DNA of 64,000 nt from Tenacibaculum sp. M341 (lineage in GTDB: Bacteria > Bacteroidota > Bacteroidia > Flavobacteriales > Flavobacteriaceae): positions 124,001-188,000 of the forward strand of contig NZ_SJXJ01000003.1 of NCBI RefSeq assembly GCF_004337695.1. The letters run 5' to 3'. The notes beneath the pieces were generated by a model, which was not told the DNA's origin, ran no database searches, and worked only from the letters and a program-made list of their open reading frames with translations. Both the position numbers and the translations under genes were made by a program. Positions 37,415 through 46,349 of the stretch are shown here, piece after piece. How positions within the stretch are numbered: the first letter of the stretch is position 1; every line of letters begins with the position of its first letter.

Positions 37415-38047
37415 CTACAGGCAATTTTTGTTTTCCCGAAGATACGGTATTAAATCGTTTAACGAAAAAATACAATCATCAATAATTGAAGTTCGGTGGT
37501 GTGATAACCATATGCTTTTCCAACCTAATTTTTTGGGTGCTAAATAATCCTGTTTGTAATGATCTCCAATAAAAATGAATTCATTTGGAGAACAATTCAT
37601 TTCTTCTTGTATGTGTTTGTAAAATTCAGGATTAGGTTTTTTGTATCCTACAGCTTCAGATATGAATACACGATCTGCATATTGTAAAAGGTCAGCTTTT
37701 TTTAGCTTGTTCATTTGATTTGTAGTCCCTCCGTTGGAACCAATTACTATACGATAGCTTTTTTTTAGTGTTGCTAGTATTTCTAAAATATTTTGATTTT
37801 TACTAATGAAGTTGTGTAATTCATTAGCACATTTTTTTATTAAAAAGTCAGATGTAAAGGCAAGCTCATATTTTATGATTAACCAGTTGTAAAAATGACG
37901 GCGAGATGTATATCCCCAATTATCATAATATAAAATCAAGTCTTTGTCAATAGTGTTCAACTTTGGTAATACGTTGTTTTCTAACCATAACCAATAGGCT
38001 TTATTTCTATTGATAAGTGTGTTATCTAAGTCAAAAACTAAAATCAT
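37415..38047 (-). CDS. HAD-family hydrolase
   Basis: 210 residues. Motif I DLDNT (VFDLDNTLINRN), motif II S in VIGSNGG, motif III K in GYKKPNPEFY, motif IV GDHYKQD. Typical subfamily I cytoplasmic phosphatase. It is the first gene of the operon, so the promoter must lie in the 330-base gap shared with the cassette region on the other side. Confidence 0.9.
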   Translation of the reverse strand: MILVFDLDNTLINRNKAYWLWLENNVLPKLNTIDKDLILYYDNWGYTSRRHFYNWLIIKYELAFTSDFLIKKCANELHNFISKNQNILEILATLKKSYRIVIGSNGGTTNQMNKLKKADLLQYADRVFISEAVGYKKPNPEFYKHIQEEMNCSPNEFIFIGDHYKQDYLAPKKLGWKSIWLSHHRTSIIDDCIFSLNDLIPYLRENKNCL

Positions 38048-38080
38048 ATGATAAATGTATTAATGAATTCATTAGTGCAA

Positions 38081-38240
38081 TTTTTTTACTACAGTTTCAA
38101 GTTGTTTTGTGAATAATATCGTTTTAATTTTTTTCTAAATATAATTGAAAAAGAGGGTAAAAATGAAAAAGCATTTACTCTCTTTAATACTTAACTTTTA
38201 TATTTGTTGTATAATGGAATAAGCACAATTGTGTTTAGGA
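38081..38240 (+). repeat. Family-2 repeat, copy 1 (promoter plus palindrome)
   Basis: The roughly 160-base block is nearly identical to those at 41200-41358 and 46350-46565. It contains a TATATTTG box (38199-38206; Bacteroidetes -7 consensus), a 19-codon frame MKKHLLSLILNFYICCIME conserved between copies, and a palindrome TAAGCACAATTGTGTTTA (38220-38237). It ends about 140 bases before the gene at 38377 and probably supplies its promoter. Confidence 0.75.
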
Positions 38241-38376
38241 CTATGTTGCCCACAATTATGACAAAATTCCGTAACATCAATGAACTGAATAGTTAACTAA
38301 CTGAAAAGCATAGTTCACTCGATCTGAATTTTTAAATTGGATAAGTAGAATTAGTTTCGTGCAAACGAATGAAACA

Positions 38377-40362
38377 ATGAGAAAATTATTATTCATAATA
38401 TTTATTTTACCACTATCTATTTTTAGTCAAGATAGCTATTTAGCAAACCTTCCAATTAGTGGAGCAATTTCTGAAATTGGTGTATCACCTTCAGAAAAAA
38501 TATGGCTTGCTACGAAAGCAGGTAACACCTACTATACAGATAAAATTGGCGAATTATGGAGTTTTGGTCCGTTTGGAACAAAAGACCCTTTATCAATGGG
38601 GGGTAGAGGAACTTTTGAGCGTGTAAACTTCTTTACAGAAAAAATAATAATGATTTCTGGTTACATACATGGAGAAAATTCTAATACAGATTTTGTCTAC
38701 AGGTCGGAAGATGGTGGATTAAATTGGGATAAAATAAAGTTTGGTAAAAGTAGTTGGATTGATGCTGCTTACATTAACGATAATGGAAAAGCTTGGATGA
38801 GTGGAAATTCTCAACTCATTTATTATAGTCAAGATTATGGTAAGACTTGGGAAAGCTTTGGAAAAGCAGGAAATGAAAATGCATTAAGATTCAATACAAT
38901 TCATTTTGCCAAAAACGAAAAAACAGGATTGTTCGGTTCTTTTTGGAATATCATTTACAAGACCACTGACAATTGTGAATCTTGGGAGAGATTACCTACA
39001 CCATTAGACCAAAAGAAATATAAAAGGCTTTCTAAAGAACATAGACCTGACATAAGAAAAACAAGAATTTTTGGCGATTATTATATTATCAATCAACAAG
39101 GGAACATCTTCTATACAAAAAGCAATACTATTAACTGGATAGAATTACCAAATATATCAGACTTTGAAACCGCATCTGATGAATTTATTTATTTAATTGA
39201 CAAGGATTTGAAAATTGATTTAAGAGATTCAGAATTCCTTTCTATATGGAAATCGGATAAAAAATTGAGTAGCACACCTTCTGCTATAAACACAAAAAAC
39301 AAAAGTCTTTTCGTTTTTACTTACGAAGAAATTTATAAAATCAACAAGAATGATTTTATAGTCTCAAAACTTATGACAAATGAAGTGCCAATCAGAGAAC
39401 CTTATTTAAAAGTTAATTATGGAGGAGAAGAAATTGGATTCGATGGAACTTCTGTTTTAAGATTTGATAAAAATAGAACGGAATGGTATCGATATATGGA
39501 ATTACCTATTAACGTTTCAAACGCTGTTATTTTCGATAACCAAATTGTAATTGCGGACAATTATTTAGAAAAAAGGTTTATTATAAATATTGATGAGCAA
39601 AAAATTTCTGAATACGAACTTCCAAAATCACTATTTAATCTATCGTTAAATAATATAGAAAAGTTCTCTATCGAAATAGGAAGTCAAGGTTGTTTTCATA
39701 ACGACAGGCAATTTAGAGAGTATAGATTAAAAAACAATTCATTTAAACTCTATAAAAAAGATAAACGATTTCTATCCAAAATGGGTAAAGAAATAAATCC
39801 TCAATTATTAAATGATATAGTTGTCGAAATTGATAATTCTCGTTTTAAAAAACTAACTGCAAACGATTTAGGAGTTTCAAAAAAAGATTTGGATAACTTC
39901 AAAGATTTCATTGATAAAGAAGAACAGAAAATAAAGAAAAAAGGTTACGACCGTTTTGACAACGACAATTATTACACTTTTCCAGGTGAGAGCACAGATT
40001 TTAATTTTTACAAAAATGTAGCTGACAGATTTGATTCAATTCCAGATGCTGTCATTAACCAAGTATTTAATACTGGATATGGAAATTGGAGTACTACAAT
40101 TGTTTGGAGAAAAATTACAATTGATTTTAAAAATGGAGAAGTCTTGACTATTGAAAATTCAGACGATAAACCAAATTATTTATATACACCTTGGATTATA
40201 AACTTTAATGGATTAATTATAAAAAGTAACTCTTTAAAATTAGGTAAATTGATTAATGACCTAACTAACGAAGATTTATTTTCTGATGTTTCAAAAGAAA
40301 AAAATTACGCTATCTATAAGGTCGCTGATTTTCTCTACAAACAGTCATTGAACAAAAAATAA
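38377..40362 (+). CDS. Secreted beta-propeller (BNR/YCF48-like) protein
   Basis: 661 residues from ATG 38377, where a signal peptide begins (KLLFIIFILPLSIFSQ); an upstream GTG at 38359 is less likely. The first 200 residues hold BNR-type blades (YRSEDGGLNWDKI, YSQDYGKTWESF, YKTTDNCESWERL). The rest is unassigned and ends without a T9SS tail or lipobox. First gene of the repeat-flanked set and one of the longest. Role unknown, perhaps glycan or surface binding. Confidence 0.8.
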   Translation: MRKLLFIIFILPLSIFSQDSYLANLPISGAISEIGVSPSEKIWLATKAGNTYYTDKIGELWSFGPFGTKDPLSMGGRGTFERVNFFTEKIIMISGYIHGENSNTDFVYRSEDGGLNWDKIKFGKSSWIDAAYINDNGKAWMSGNSQLIYYSQDYGKTWESFGKAGNENALRFNTIHFAKNEKTGLFGSFWNIIYKTTDNCESWERLPTPLDQKKYKRLSKEHRPDIRKTRIFGDYYIINQQGNIFYTKSNTINWIELPNISDFETASDEFIYLIDKDLKIDLRDSEFLSIWKSDKKLSSTPSAINTKNKSLFVFTYEEIYKINKNDFIVSKLMTNEVPIREPYLKVNYGGEEIGFDGTSVLRFDKNRTEWYRYMELPINVSNAVIFDNQIVIADNYLEKRFIINIDEQKISEYELPKSLFNLSLNNIEKFSIEIGSQGCFHNDRQFREYRLKNNSFKLYKKDKRFLSKMGKEINPQLLNDIVVEIDNSRFKKLTANDLGVSKKDLDNFKDFIDKEEQKIKKKGYDRFDNDNYYTFPGESTDFNFYKNVADRFDSIPDAVINQVFNTGYGNWSTTIVWRKITIDFKNGEVLTIENSDDKPNYLYTPWIINFNGLIIKSNSLKLGKLINDLTNEDLFSDVSKEKNYAIYKVADFLYKQSLNKK

Positions 40363-40376
40363 CTGTGGGCAAAAAC

Positions 40377-40564
40377 GTGTATTAAACATAGCTAATAATT
40401 ACTTAACTGAAAGGTTTTGTATATTTAGAAAGTCCGCCAAATCTTTTAATTAGGCTTTTAAAAAAGAGAAAAGTTAAAAACAGAATATAAAAAATTCGGC
40501 CCTGTGTTAATCCGAAACGTTAGTTTCTTTTTTGCTCACTACGTTTCATAAACAAGACCGTTGT
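40377..40564. repeat. Family-1 repeat, copy A (attC-like)
   Basis: About 190 bases. A left end AACGTGTATTAAACATAGC matches, in inverted form, the right end CTACGTTTCATAAACAAGACCGTTG; internal hairpins are GCCAAATC/AATTAGGC-like and TTCGG...CCGAA. Three more copies lie at 41841, 42775 and 47036. AAC at the left and GTT at the right resemble attC R boxes. Confidence 0.75.
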
Positions 40565-40584
40565 AACTATTTAGAAGAAAATTA

Positions 40585-41166
40585 ATGAAGAAACCTAAAA
40601 TGATATCCAAAATTAGTATCAAAGATGATATAAATGAAGATTCTGGTTTTGGAGAAGTTCTAATAGGAATGAATATCTATTACTTTAAACAGATTTTTAA
40701 TGAAAGTAAACAGTATAATTCTAAGAACAAAAAAGACTGGAACTTGTATACTTCTGAAGGATTATTACATTTTGTACACCTAGATTATAAAAATTACTTT
40801 AGGTTAGATTTTAATACTGTTATTGGTAAACTTAGTAGTGTAACTTATAAGTTGGGATATAAAGGGAAATTATGGAGTAAGGTAAAACCTGGAATCAAAT
40901 TAAAAAAGCTACTAAAATATTCTCCTTATGAAGAATATGAAATTTATGATGGTATTCTAGTCTTTAAGGAACAAACAAATATCTTATTCAATATCGAAAG
41001 TGATTTTTATGGCGATGATAATCCTGAGTATAATGAGATAAAAAATAAAGTAATAATTGAAATAACGATAAGGAATCGAGAACTAGGTTATTATAATAAT
41101 CAATATGGAGACATTCCTGAATTATGGGCAAAAAGTAAACCTAACGAAATAGGATTAAAAAACTAG
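40585..41166 (+). CDS. Cassette-type hypothetical protein
   Basis: 193 residues, no signal peptide, no known motif; Lys/Tyr-rich with alternating strands (GEVLIGMNIYYFKQIF, LRLDFNTVIGKLSSVTYKLG). It looks like a small globular immunity- or accessory-type protein, but I cannot assign a family. It is bounded by a family-1 repeat upstream and a family-2 repeat downstream. Its last 45 codons are duplicated at 46194-46329. Confidence 0.72.
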   Translation: MKKPKMISKISIKDDINEDSGFGEVLIGMNIYYFKQIFNESKQYNSKNKKDWNLYTSEGLLHFVHLDYKNYFRLDFNTVIGKLSSVTYKLGYKGKLWSKVKPGIKLKKLLKYSPYEEYEIYDGILVFKEQTNILFNIESDFYGDDNPEYNEIKNKVIIEITIRNRELGYYNNQYGDIPELWAKSKPNEIGLKN

Positions 41167-41199
41167 CTACAACACGATTTGTACAATATGTTTAATGAA

Positions 41200-41358
41200 T
41201 TTTTTTACTACAGTTTCAAGTTGTTTTGTGAATAATACTGTTTTAATTTTTTTCTAAATATAATTGAAAAAGAGGGTAAAAATGAAAAAGCATTTACTCT
41301 CTTTAATACTTAACTTTTATATTTGTTGTATAATGGAATAAACACAATTGTGTTTAGC
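41200..41358 (+). repeat. Family-2 repeat, copy 2
   Basis: Nearly identical to copy 1; includes TATATTTG (41318-41325), the same 19-codon frame, and a perfect 18-base palindrome TAAACACAATTGTGTTTA (41339-41356). It ends 17 bases before the gene at 41376 and so probably drives it. Confidence 0.78.
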
Positions 41359-41375
41359 ATTACATTACCTGTAAT

Positions 41376-41822
41376 ATGAAAAACGCAATACTAATACTGA
41401 CTTTATTTTTTTCAATCGTTAGTTATGCTTGCGACTGTGATGGAATTTTAACAATTGAAAAAGCATTCAAACAGTCCGAAAAAGTATTTACTGGAAAAAT
41501 AATTAGTGTAGAACCTTATAATTCTACAGTGTATGAAAATGGAGATGAAACGATTGAGGAATATTCTAATGTTAAAGTGAAGATTGAATTAACTAATTCG
41601 TTTAAAGGAGATTCAAAAAATATGGTTGAAATCATAACAGGAATTGGTGGTGGAGATTGTGGATATGACTTTATTGTTGGAGAAGAATATCTGATTTTCG
41701 CATATGACAACGGAATTTATACAGATAAGAATGACGGAATTATGGAAACAACTATTTGTGATGGAAATGGAAAAGTATCTAACAGAAAAAAATGGATGAA
41801 CTATTTAAAAAAACTGAAATAA
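41376..41822 (+). CDS. Secreted Cys-rich protein, TIMP/NTR-like fold
   Basis: 148 residues with a signal peptide (AILILTLFFSIVSYA) followed at once by CDCDG and the pattern EKAFKQSEKVFTGKI; later cysteines are in GGGDCGYDF and TTICDGNG. This matches bacterial proteins related to tissue-inhibitor-of-metalloproteinase (netrin-like) domains. Periplasmic or surface location; target unknown. Single-gene unit between family-2 and family-1 repeats. Confidence 0.75.
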   Translation: MKNAILILTLFFSIVSYACDCDGILTIEKAFKQSEKVFTGKIISVEPYNSTVYENGDETIEEYSNVKVKIELTNSFKGDSKNMVEIITGIGGGDCGYDFIVGEEYLIFAYDNGIYTDKNDGIMETTICDGNGKVSNRKKWMNYLKKLK

Positions 41823-41832
41823 ATACTACAGG

Positions 41833-42027
41833 TAACACGGGTGTATAAAACATAGCTAATAACTGCTAAACCTGAAGATTTGTGTATGTTTAGTAAGACC
41901 GTCAAATTTTTAAATTTGGCTTTTAGAGTAGAAAAATTAAAAACAGAATATAAAAATTCGGCTCTGTGTTAATCCGAAACGTTAGTTTCTTTTTACACGC
42001 TACGTTTCATATACAAGTCCGTTAGCT
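41833..42027. repeat. Family-1 repeat, copy B (attC-like)
   Basis: Left end GTAACACGGGTGTATAAAACATAGC pairs imperfectly with right end GCTACGTTTCATATACAAGTCCGTTAGC; between them are TTCGG/CCGAA and AAATTT/AAATTTGGC hairpins. The next gene starts 20 bases after GTTAGC. Confidence 0.75.
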
Positions 42028-42046
42028 ACAATTAAAAAATAAAACT

Positions 42047-42763
42047 TTGAACAAAGAACAAAAAACAAATACTTGGAAATTACTTTTTATTATCTCTCCT
42101 GCCATATTATTTGGAAACATTGCTGAAATATTAGATGATAAGAATATAGCTTTTACCGTTGGTTTAACAATTATTGGAGTTTCATTAGGATTTTTAGCTC
42201 ATTATTTAACTAAGAAAAAAACTTTGTCTATTAAAATTATAGCACTAAGTATTTTAATAATAATTCCTTTAAGTATTATTGTTTTTAATGTGGAAAATGA
42301 ATTAGAAAAAAAATGGTCAAATCAGATTATAAATACAATTGAATTTTCGTCACCAACTGTGTTAAAATTAATCAATTCTGACATTCCTGAAAACCTTAAA
42401 GAATACTATAATAAACTTGAAATATACAACGACGGAAAAAAAGACAAATCAATCATTCTTTATACTATAGAGCTTAAAGATGAAAACATTGACTTAAAAA
42501 ACTATTTCGAACAATACTTGGAGACTTTTAAAGTAAAAATCCCAAATATTAAAACTGTAGATATAATTGAACAGATAGAATCTGAAAATGATATTCTGAC
42601 TAAATTTAAATTTAGCACAAAAAATGAGACATTGAATGGTTACTCACGTTTTATTAAAAAAGACAGAAATTTAAATATGTTTTGGTTAGTTCCTTTTTCT
42701 AAAAGTTACACGGAAAAATACATTGAAAAGTTTAATAAAAATATTTTGACACAAAAACTGTAG
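42047..42763 (+). CDS. Membrane-anchored hypothetical protein
   Basis: 238 residues starting at TTG 42047 (no better start). Three hydrophobic segments in the first 90 residues (LLFIISPAILFGNIAEIL, AFTVGLTIIGVSLGFLAHYL, IIALSILIIIPLSIIVF) anchor a soluble domain of about 145 residues, Lys/Glu-rich, without known motifs. Flanked by two family-1 repeats. Function unknown. Confidence 0.68.
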   Translation: MNKEQKTNTWKLLFIISPAILFGNIAEILDDKNIAFTVGLTIIGVSLGFLAHYLTKKKTLSIKIIALSILIIIPLSIIVFNVENELEKKWSNQIINTIEFSSPTVLKLINSDIPENLKEYYNKLEIYNDGKKDKSIILYTIELKDENIDLKNYFEQYLETFKVKIPNIKTVDIIEQIESENDILTKFKFSTKNETLNGYSRFIKKDRNLNMFWLVPFSKSYTEKYIEKFNKNILTQKL

Positions 42764-42769
42764 CTAAGA

Positions 42770-42957
42770 ATGGCTGTAATTAATACGGGGTTTAGTGTTT
42801 AATCCAAAGTTTAGTATATTTTATATAGTCCGCCAAATCTTTTGATTTGGCTTTTAAAATGAAAAATTAAAACAAAATATAAAAATTCGGCTCTGTGTTA
42901 ATCCGAAACGTTAGTTTCTTTTTTGCTCACTACATTTCATACACAAGACCGTTAGCT
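42770..42957. repeat. Family-1 repeat, copy C (attC-like)
   Basis: Shares with the other copies AGTCCGCCAAATCTTTTGAT (here part of an exact GCCAAATC/GATTTGGC hairpin), AAAATTCGGCTCTGTGTTAA and the right end TTTCATACACAAGACCGTTAGC. The left end is more diverged. Confidence 0.72.
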
Positions 42958-42975
42958 TTAATAAAGAAAATAAAA

Positions 42976-43644
42976 ATGGCAAATAGAAGTTATTTATACG
43001 CAATTGATTTTGACAGAACAAAAGGTGAAAGAAAAGAAAACGAAAAAATACTCGGATTATCGGAATACCCTTATTCTATTCCACTTTCATATAAAATACT
43101 AGTAAGTCAAGACTCAAAAATATCAAATTCAATAAATTGGGATTATGAATACCCAATTGCTATTCAAGGAGATTTTGAAAAAGGAAAACAAAGATTGTTT
43201 GATTTTCTAAATAAACTTCAAAGTGAGAACTTATTTGATAAGAAAGAATTAGAGAAGCAAATAGACGAAACCAAAGACTTTTTGAATAATCATCAACTTC
43301 AAAATATAATTTTAGAGTGTGGGGAAATTTATGAAATGAATGATGAGGAGTTAGAAGATCAAAATAAAGAACTTTTCGAGAAAGATATATTGAATATTGA
43401 AAGTCAAATGAACGAATATTTAAATGGTTTTAGAAGTATGAACAAAACCATTGAAACCCTTAACAATGAAATCTCTGGTTTATCTAAATCAAAAGGATTT
43501 TTGTCAAGAATATTTTCTTCGGATAATTCGGAAAAAGTTCAGGAATTAGAGAAGAAGATTAAAAATATAGAACAAGAAAAGTGGAATATGCTTGGAGTGA
43601 ATTATTGGTCTGATATTCTATATTATCACTTTGAAAATGAATAG
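42976..43644 (+). CDS. DUF7822-like cassette protein
   Basis: 222 residues from ATG 42976; an upstream frame runs through the repeat and is rejected. The opening MANRSYLYAIDFD with GLSEYPYSIPLSYKILVS is one I associate with a widespread small family (DUF7822-like) found beside polymorphic toxins and in accessory regions. The C-terminal half is a coiled coil (FRSMNKTIETLNNEISGLSK). Cytoplasmic, function unknown, possibly immunity. Confidence 0.72.
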   Translation: MANRSYLYAIDFDRTKGERKENEKILGLSEYPYSIPLSYKILVSQDSKISNSINWDYEYPIAIQGDFEKGKQRLFDFLNKLQSENLFDKKELEKQIDETKDFLNNHQLQNIILECGEIYEMNDEELEDQNKELFEKDILNIESQMNEYLNGFRSMNKTIETLNNEISGLSKSKGFLSRIFSSDNSEKVQELEKKIKNIEQEKWNMLGVNYWSDILYYHFENE

Positions 43645-43651
43645 TATCAGC

Positions 43652-43775
43652 TACAACAATGTATAACCGTAATTTCGTGTTGCATTCGGATGTAGTCGAA
43701 TCCAAATGGCAATACTAAGGTTTGTGTTAAACTGAAAATCAATATATATTGTCTTGTAAATAAGAATTGTACGAG
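43652..43775. repeat. Diverged attC-like spacer
   Basis: Begins GCTACAACAATGTATAACCG, the same kind of left end as seen after other units, and contains an ATTCGGAT...GAATCC hairpin. Its right end (GAGGCTGTTGG) does not match the GTTAGC ends; it may be a truncated repeat joined to another sequence. Confidence 0.4.
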
Positions 43776-43809
43776 GCTGTTGGTTTTAAGAAAGGAAATA
43801 AAATTAGTG

Positions 43810-45156
43810 ATGAAAAAAATGACTGAAGAACTAATTGAAATATCTAATGTTAATTCACAGGGTAAGCTTGATATAATCTATCATGATGGACTAGAGTTAG
43901 TATGGGAAAATTCTCCGTTATTAGTAAGTTGGGCTGGAGAAGGTGAATATTCTTGGAATTATTCCTTGATTAAGTCTATTAGTAATTCACTAATGAAAGA
44001 CTTTAAAGAATTTGAAAAATCTATATCTAAAAAAAGCCTTTTAGATTCGAAAAAGGATATTGAAATTTTACTGTCATATTTTGTAGATGGTGAATATATA
44101 GTTGAAAAACACATTGCTTCAGAGAGTGTAGCTGGAAGATATACTCGTTTTTCAGACTATTCAATAGAGCTGCCTAAATTTCGGGTAAATAAATGTGATG
44201 AATTAAAAATAATTGATGAATTTAAACAGTATTTCATCAAACAAAGCAAGAATAACAATTATTTACAAACATTTTTAAACAATACAACAGATGTTTTTCC
44301 AACATTACAAGACACTATTATTGGCTTAAACCTTAATTCTGAAATTGATGAGGTAAATGTGAAACAATATGAAGACGATATAAAAAATTCTAATTATCCA
44401 TACTGTTTAATTTTTTCATGTTTTGCAGAAAATGAAGACTCAATTAATTGTTATTGTATCGGAACAATAGAGGTAATTATGGCCTATAAGAATTTAGGAA
44501 TCAAACCTAGATATGTTGAAATAAAAAAAATAGATAGTACATCATCAGGTCTTAATGATCAAGTAATTTCAAAACTAAATGAATCATTATTTAATTGGCA
44601 ATTGAATTCGATATTCAACGAATATTTTAATACTCCAAACGAAATTAAGCGGATATTAGAATTGAAAGAACATCCATTTAAACAGTTTATTAGACAAGGG
44701 AAAGTAAATGAATATTGGCCAAATGGTAATTTAAAATCAACTGGTAACTATATCGATAATAAGCCTTACGGAATTATAACAAAATACTTTTTTAACGGTC
44801 AAGTTGAGTCTACTTACTTTTATGACAATGAAGGGACAAGAATTAGACCTGTAAAATTGTTTTTTGAAACAGGAGAGTTAAGGTCTGAATTCATTTACAA
44901 AGAGGGAGATGAGTACGGAATAGATAAATTATATAGGAAAGACGGTTCGATTCAAAGAATTATATATTACCTAGAAGGTATTTGTTATATCATGTTGAAT
45001 GGAAAGTATTATATAAGAGATGGAAAATCTGAAATTCATTTTCATGATAATGGACAAGAGGAGCATGTGTACTATTTCAAAGATGGGCATAAAATTGATT
45101 GGCAAAAGTTTGATAGAAATGGAAAATTAATAGACGAAATGAATAAATCTTCATAA
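43810..45156 (+). CDS. Protein with C-terminal YwqK/MORN-variant repeats
   Basis: 448 residues from ATG 43810. The first 310 residues are of unknown type (HDGLELVWENSPLLVSW). The last 140 hold about five MORN-like repeats (VNEYWPNGNLKSTGNYIDNKPYGI, KYFFNGQVESTYFYDNEGT, EIHFHDNGQEEHVYYFKDG), as in proteins named YwqK family. Those are often encoded with toxins as immunity or accessory proteins. No signal peptide. Confidence 0.78.
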   Translation: MKKMTEELIEISNVNSQGKLDIIYHDGLELVWENSPLLVSWAGEGEYSWNYSLIKSISNSLMKDFKEFEKSISKKSLLDSKKDIEILLSYFVDGEYIVEKHIASESVAGRYTRFSDYSIELPKFRVNKCDELKIIDEFKQYFIKQSKNNNYLQTFLNNTTDVFPTLQDTIIGLNLNSEIDEVNVKQYEDDIKNSNYPYCLIFSCFAENEDSINCYCIGTIEVIMAYKNLGIKPRYVEIKKIDSTSSGLNDQVISKLNESLFNWQLNSIFNEYFNTPNEIKRILELKEHPFKQFIRQGKVNEYWPNGNLKSTGNYIDNKPYGIITKYFFNGQVESTYFYDNEGTRIRPVKLFFETGELRSEFIYKEGDEYGIDKLYRKDGSIQRIIYYLEGICYIMLNGKYYIRDGKSEIHFHDNGQEEHVYYFKDGHKIDWQKFDRNGKLIDEMNKSS

Positions 45157-45254
45157 CACTAGTAGTAATAAAAACTGCTTTTAATTTTGGTATAATTAAA
45201 AAGGAATATATAAAGCCTATGAATATCCAATTTGTTTTAAAAAAAACTGTTTAT

Positions 45255-45425
45255 GGAATTAGCTTTACTTTTTAAAATTATAAGCCATTGCTGATGCATG
45301 TATTACCTATTTGCTTGCTTAATCCCTTAAGTATTTATTTTGTGAAGTCCCATAAACTGAGTTAGTGTACCAAAAACAGACTCTACTGTACTTTAACGTT
45401 TACCTTTGATATTGACTTTTGCATA
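45255..45425 (-). pseudogene. Remnant of an IS transposase C-terminus
   Basis: The minus strand reads TVESVFGTLTQFMGLHKINT, stop, GIKQANR, then in a shifted frame MHQQW/LIILK, matching the usual DDE transposase ending VEPVFGTLxxFMGLxKINTxGIxQANK. Stops and frameshifts show it is dead. Most of the IS has been lost. Confidence 0.7.
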
Positions 45426-45591
45426 AATAAAACAAGGAACTAATTAAATAACAACTCTAATCAAAGTCTATTTTTTTTGTTAATTTGTACAACAGATGCA
45501 TCATATATAATTAATTGCTATGTGTGAGTTTTTTGAAAGCAATAAGAACTAATTATACACAAGCCATTACCAAAAATAAAACCCAAATACA
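45426..45591. other. Spacer after IS remnant
   Basis: A+T-rich, no supported frame; the first bases may still be IS sequence. It carries the leader of the next gene, which starts at GTG 45592. Confidence 0.3.
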
Positions 45592-46125
45592 GTGAAATTA
45601 AAAGAAGGTCAAATAAAAATCTTAGAACTTAAATTAAAAAGATATAAAATTACCTTTTATTATAAGAAAGACACTGAAGAAATTATAATTGGGAAATCTA
45701 CGAATCTAAATCAAAAGCTTATCATTGGAATAATTTTTGTTTCTTTGGCTATAATTAGCTTATTATCTATAATTTTCCTAAGAATTCCTTATGGAAGAAT
45801 AATTAATTATATTTTATCAGGAGGATTAGGTGTTTTTGGACTTAAAAAGATAAATGAACACTATAGTTTAAAAGAAAATAGTAAGGAAAAAATTATGTCT
45901 GATAAAGGAATTAGTATTGATAATGTTTTTTATCCGAAAGAAGAATTATTAGAAATAGGATCAAAAATGGAGTTCGATGAAGAAATGGGGCATTTTGGTT
46001 ATTTATACATACAAACTTACAGAAGAAAAGAAAAAATAATTACAATATTTAATCAAGATTATAAATTTCTTAGAGATGATCTTACATACTTTAAGAAATT
46101 TTTCATTGAATACTTAGGGAAATAA
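45592..46125 (+). CDS. Membrane hypothetical protein with two TM helices
   Basis: 177 residues starting at GTG 45592. About 45 polar residues precede two adjacent hydrophobic segments (LIIGIIFVSLAIISLLSIIF and IINYILSGGLGVFGL) and a charged C-terminal domain of about 90 residues. No family recognised. It follows the IS remnant and precedes the duplicated gene end. Confidence 0.68.
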   Translation: MKLKEGQIKILELKLKRYKITFYYKKDTEEIIIGKSTNLNQKLIIGIIFVSLAIISLLSIIFLRIPYGRIINYILSGGLGVFGLKKINEHYSLKENSKEKIMSDKGISIDNVFYPKEELLEIGSKMEFDEEMGHFGYLYIQTYRRKEKIITIFNQDYKFLRDDLTYFKKFFIEYLGK

Positions 46126-46193
46126 TTTTTTGGTAAAAACGGTAGCTATTGAATAACTCTTTTTTTGTAAAAACTAATTTTTTCAATTAAATA

Positions 46194-46329
46194 TAGTGAG
46201 ATAAAAAATAAAGTAATAATTGAAATAACGATAAGGAATCGAGAACTAGGTCATTATAATAATCAATATGGAGACATTCCTGAATTATGGGCAAAAAGTA
46301 AACCTAACGAAATAGGATTAAAAAACTAG
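46194..46329 (+). pseudogene. Duplicated 3' end of gene 40585-41166
   Basis: From GAGATAAAAAATAAAGTAAT to the stop codon the sequence repeats the last 45 codons of the gene ending at 41166 with only a few changes, with no start region. The identity continues into the following family-2 repeat, so a segment of gene end plus repeat was copied together. Confidence 0.88.
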
Positions 46330-46349
46330 CTACAACACGATTTGTACAA

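Noticed and set aside
37413-37475. Upstream start of the sulfatase-like gene
   Set aside because: Lies within the HAD gene; ATG 37412 two bases after the HAD stop precedes the conserved fold.
42895-42975. N-terminal extension of the DUF7822-like gene
   Set aside because: The extension is family-1 repeat sequence (same codons appear in other copies); ATG 42976 gives the family-typical start.
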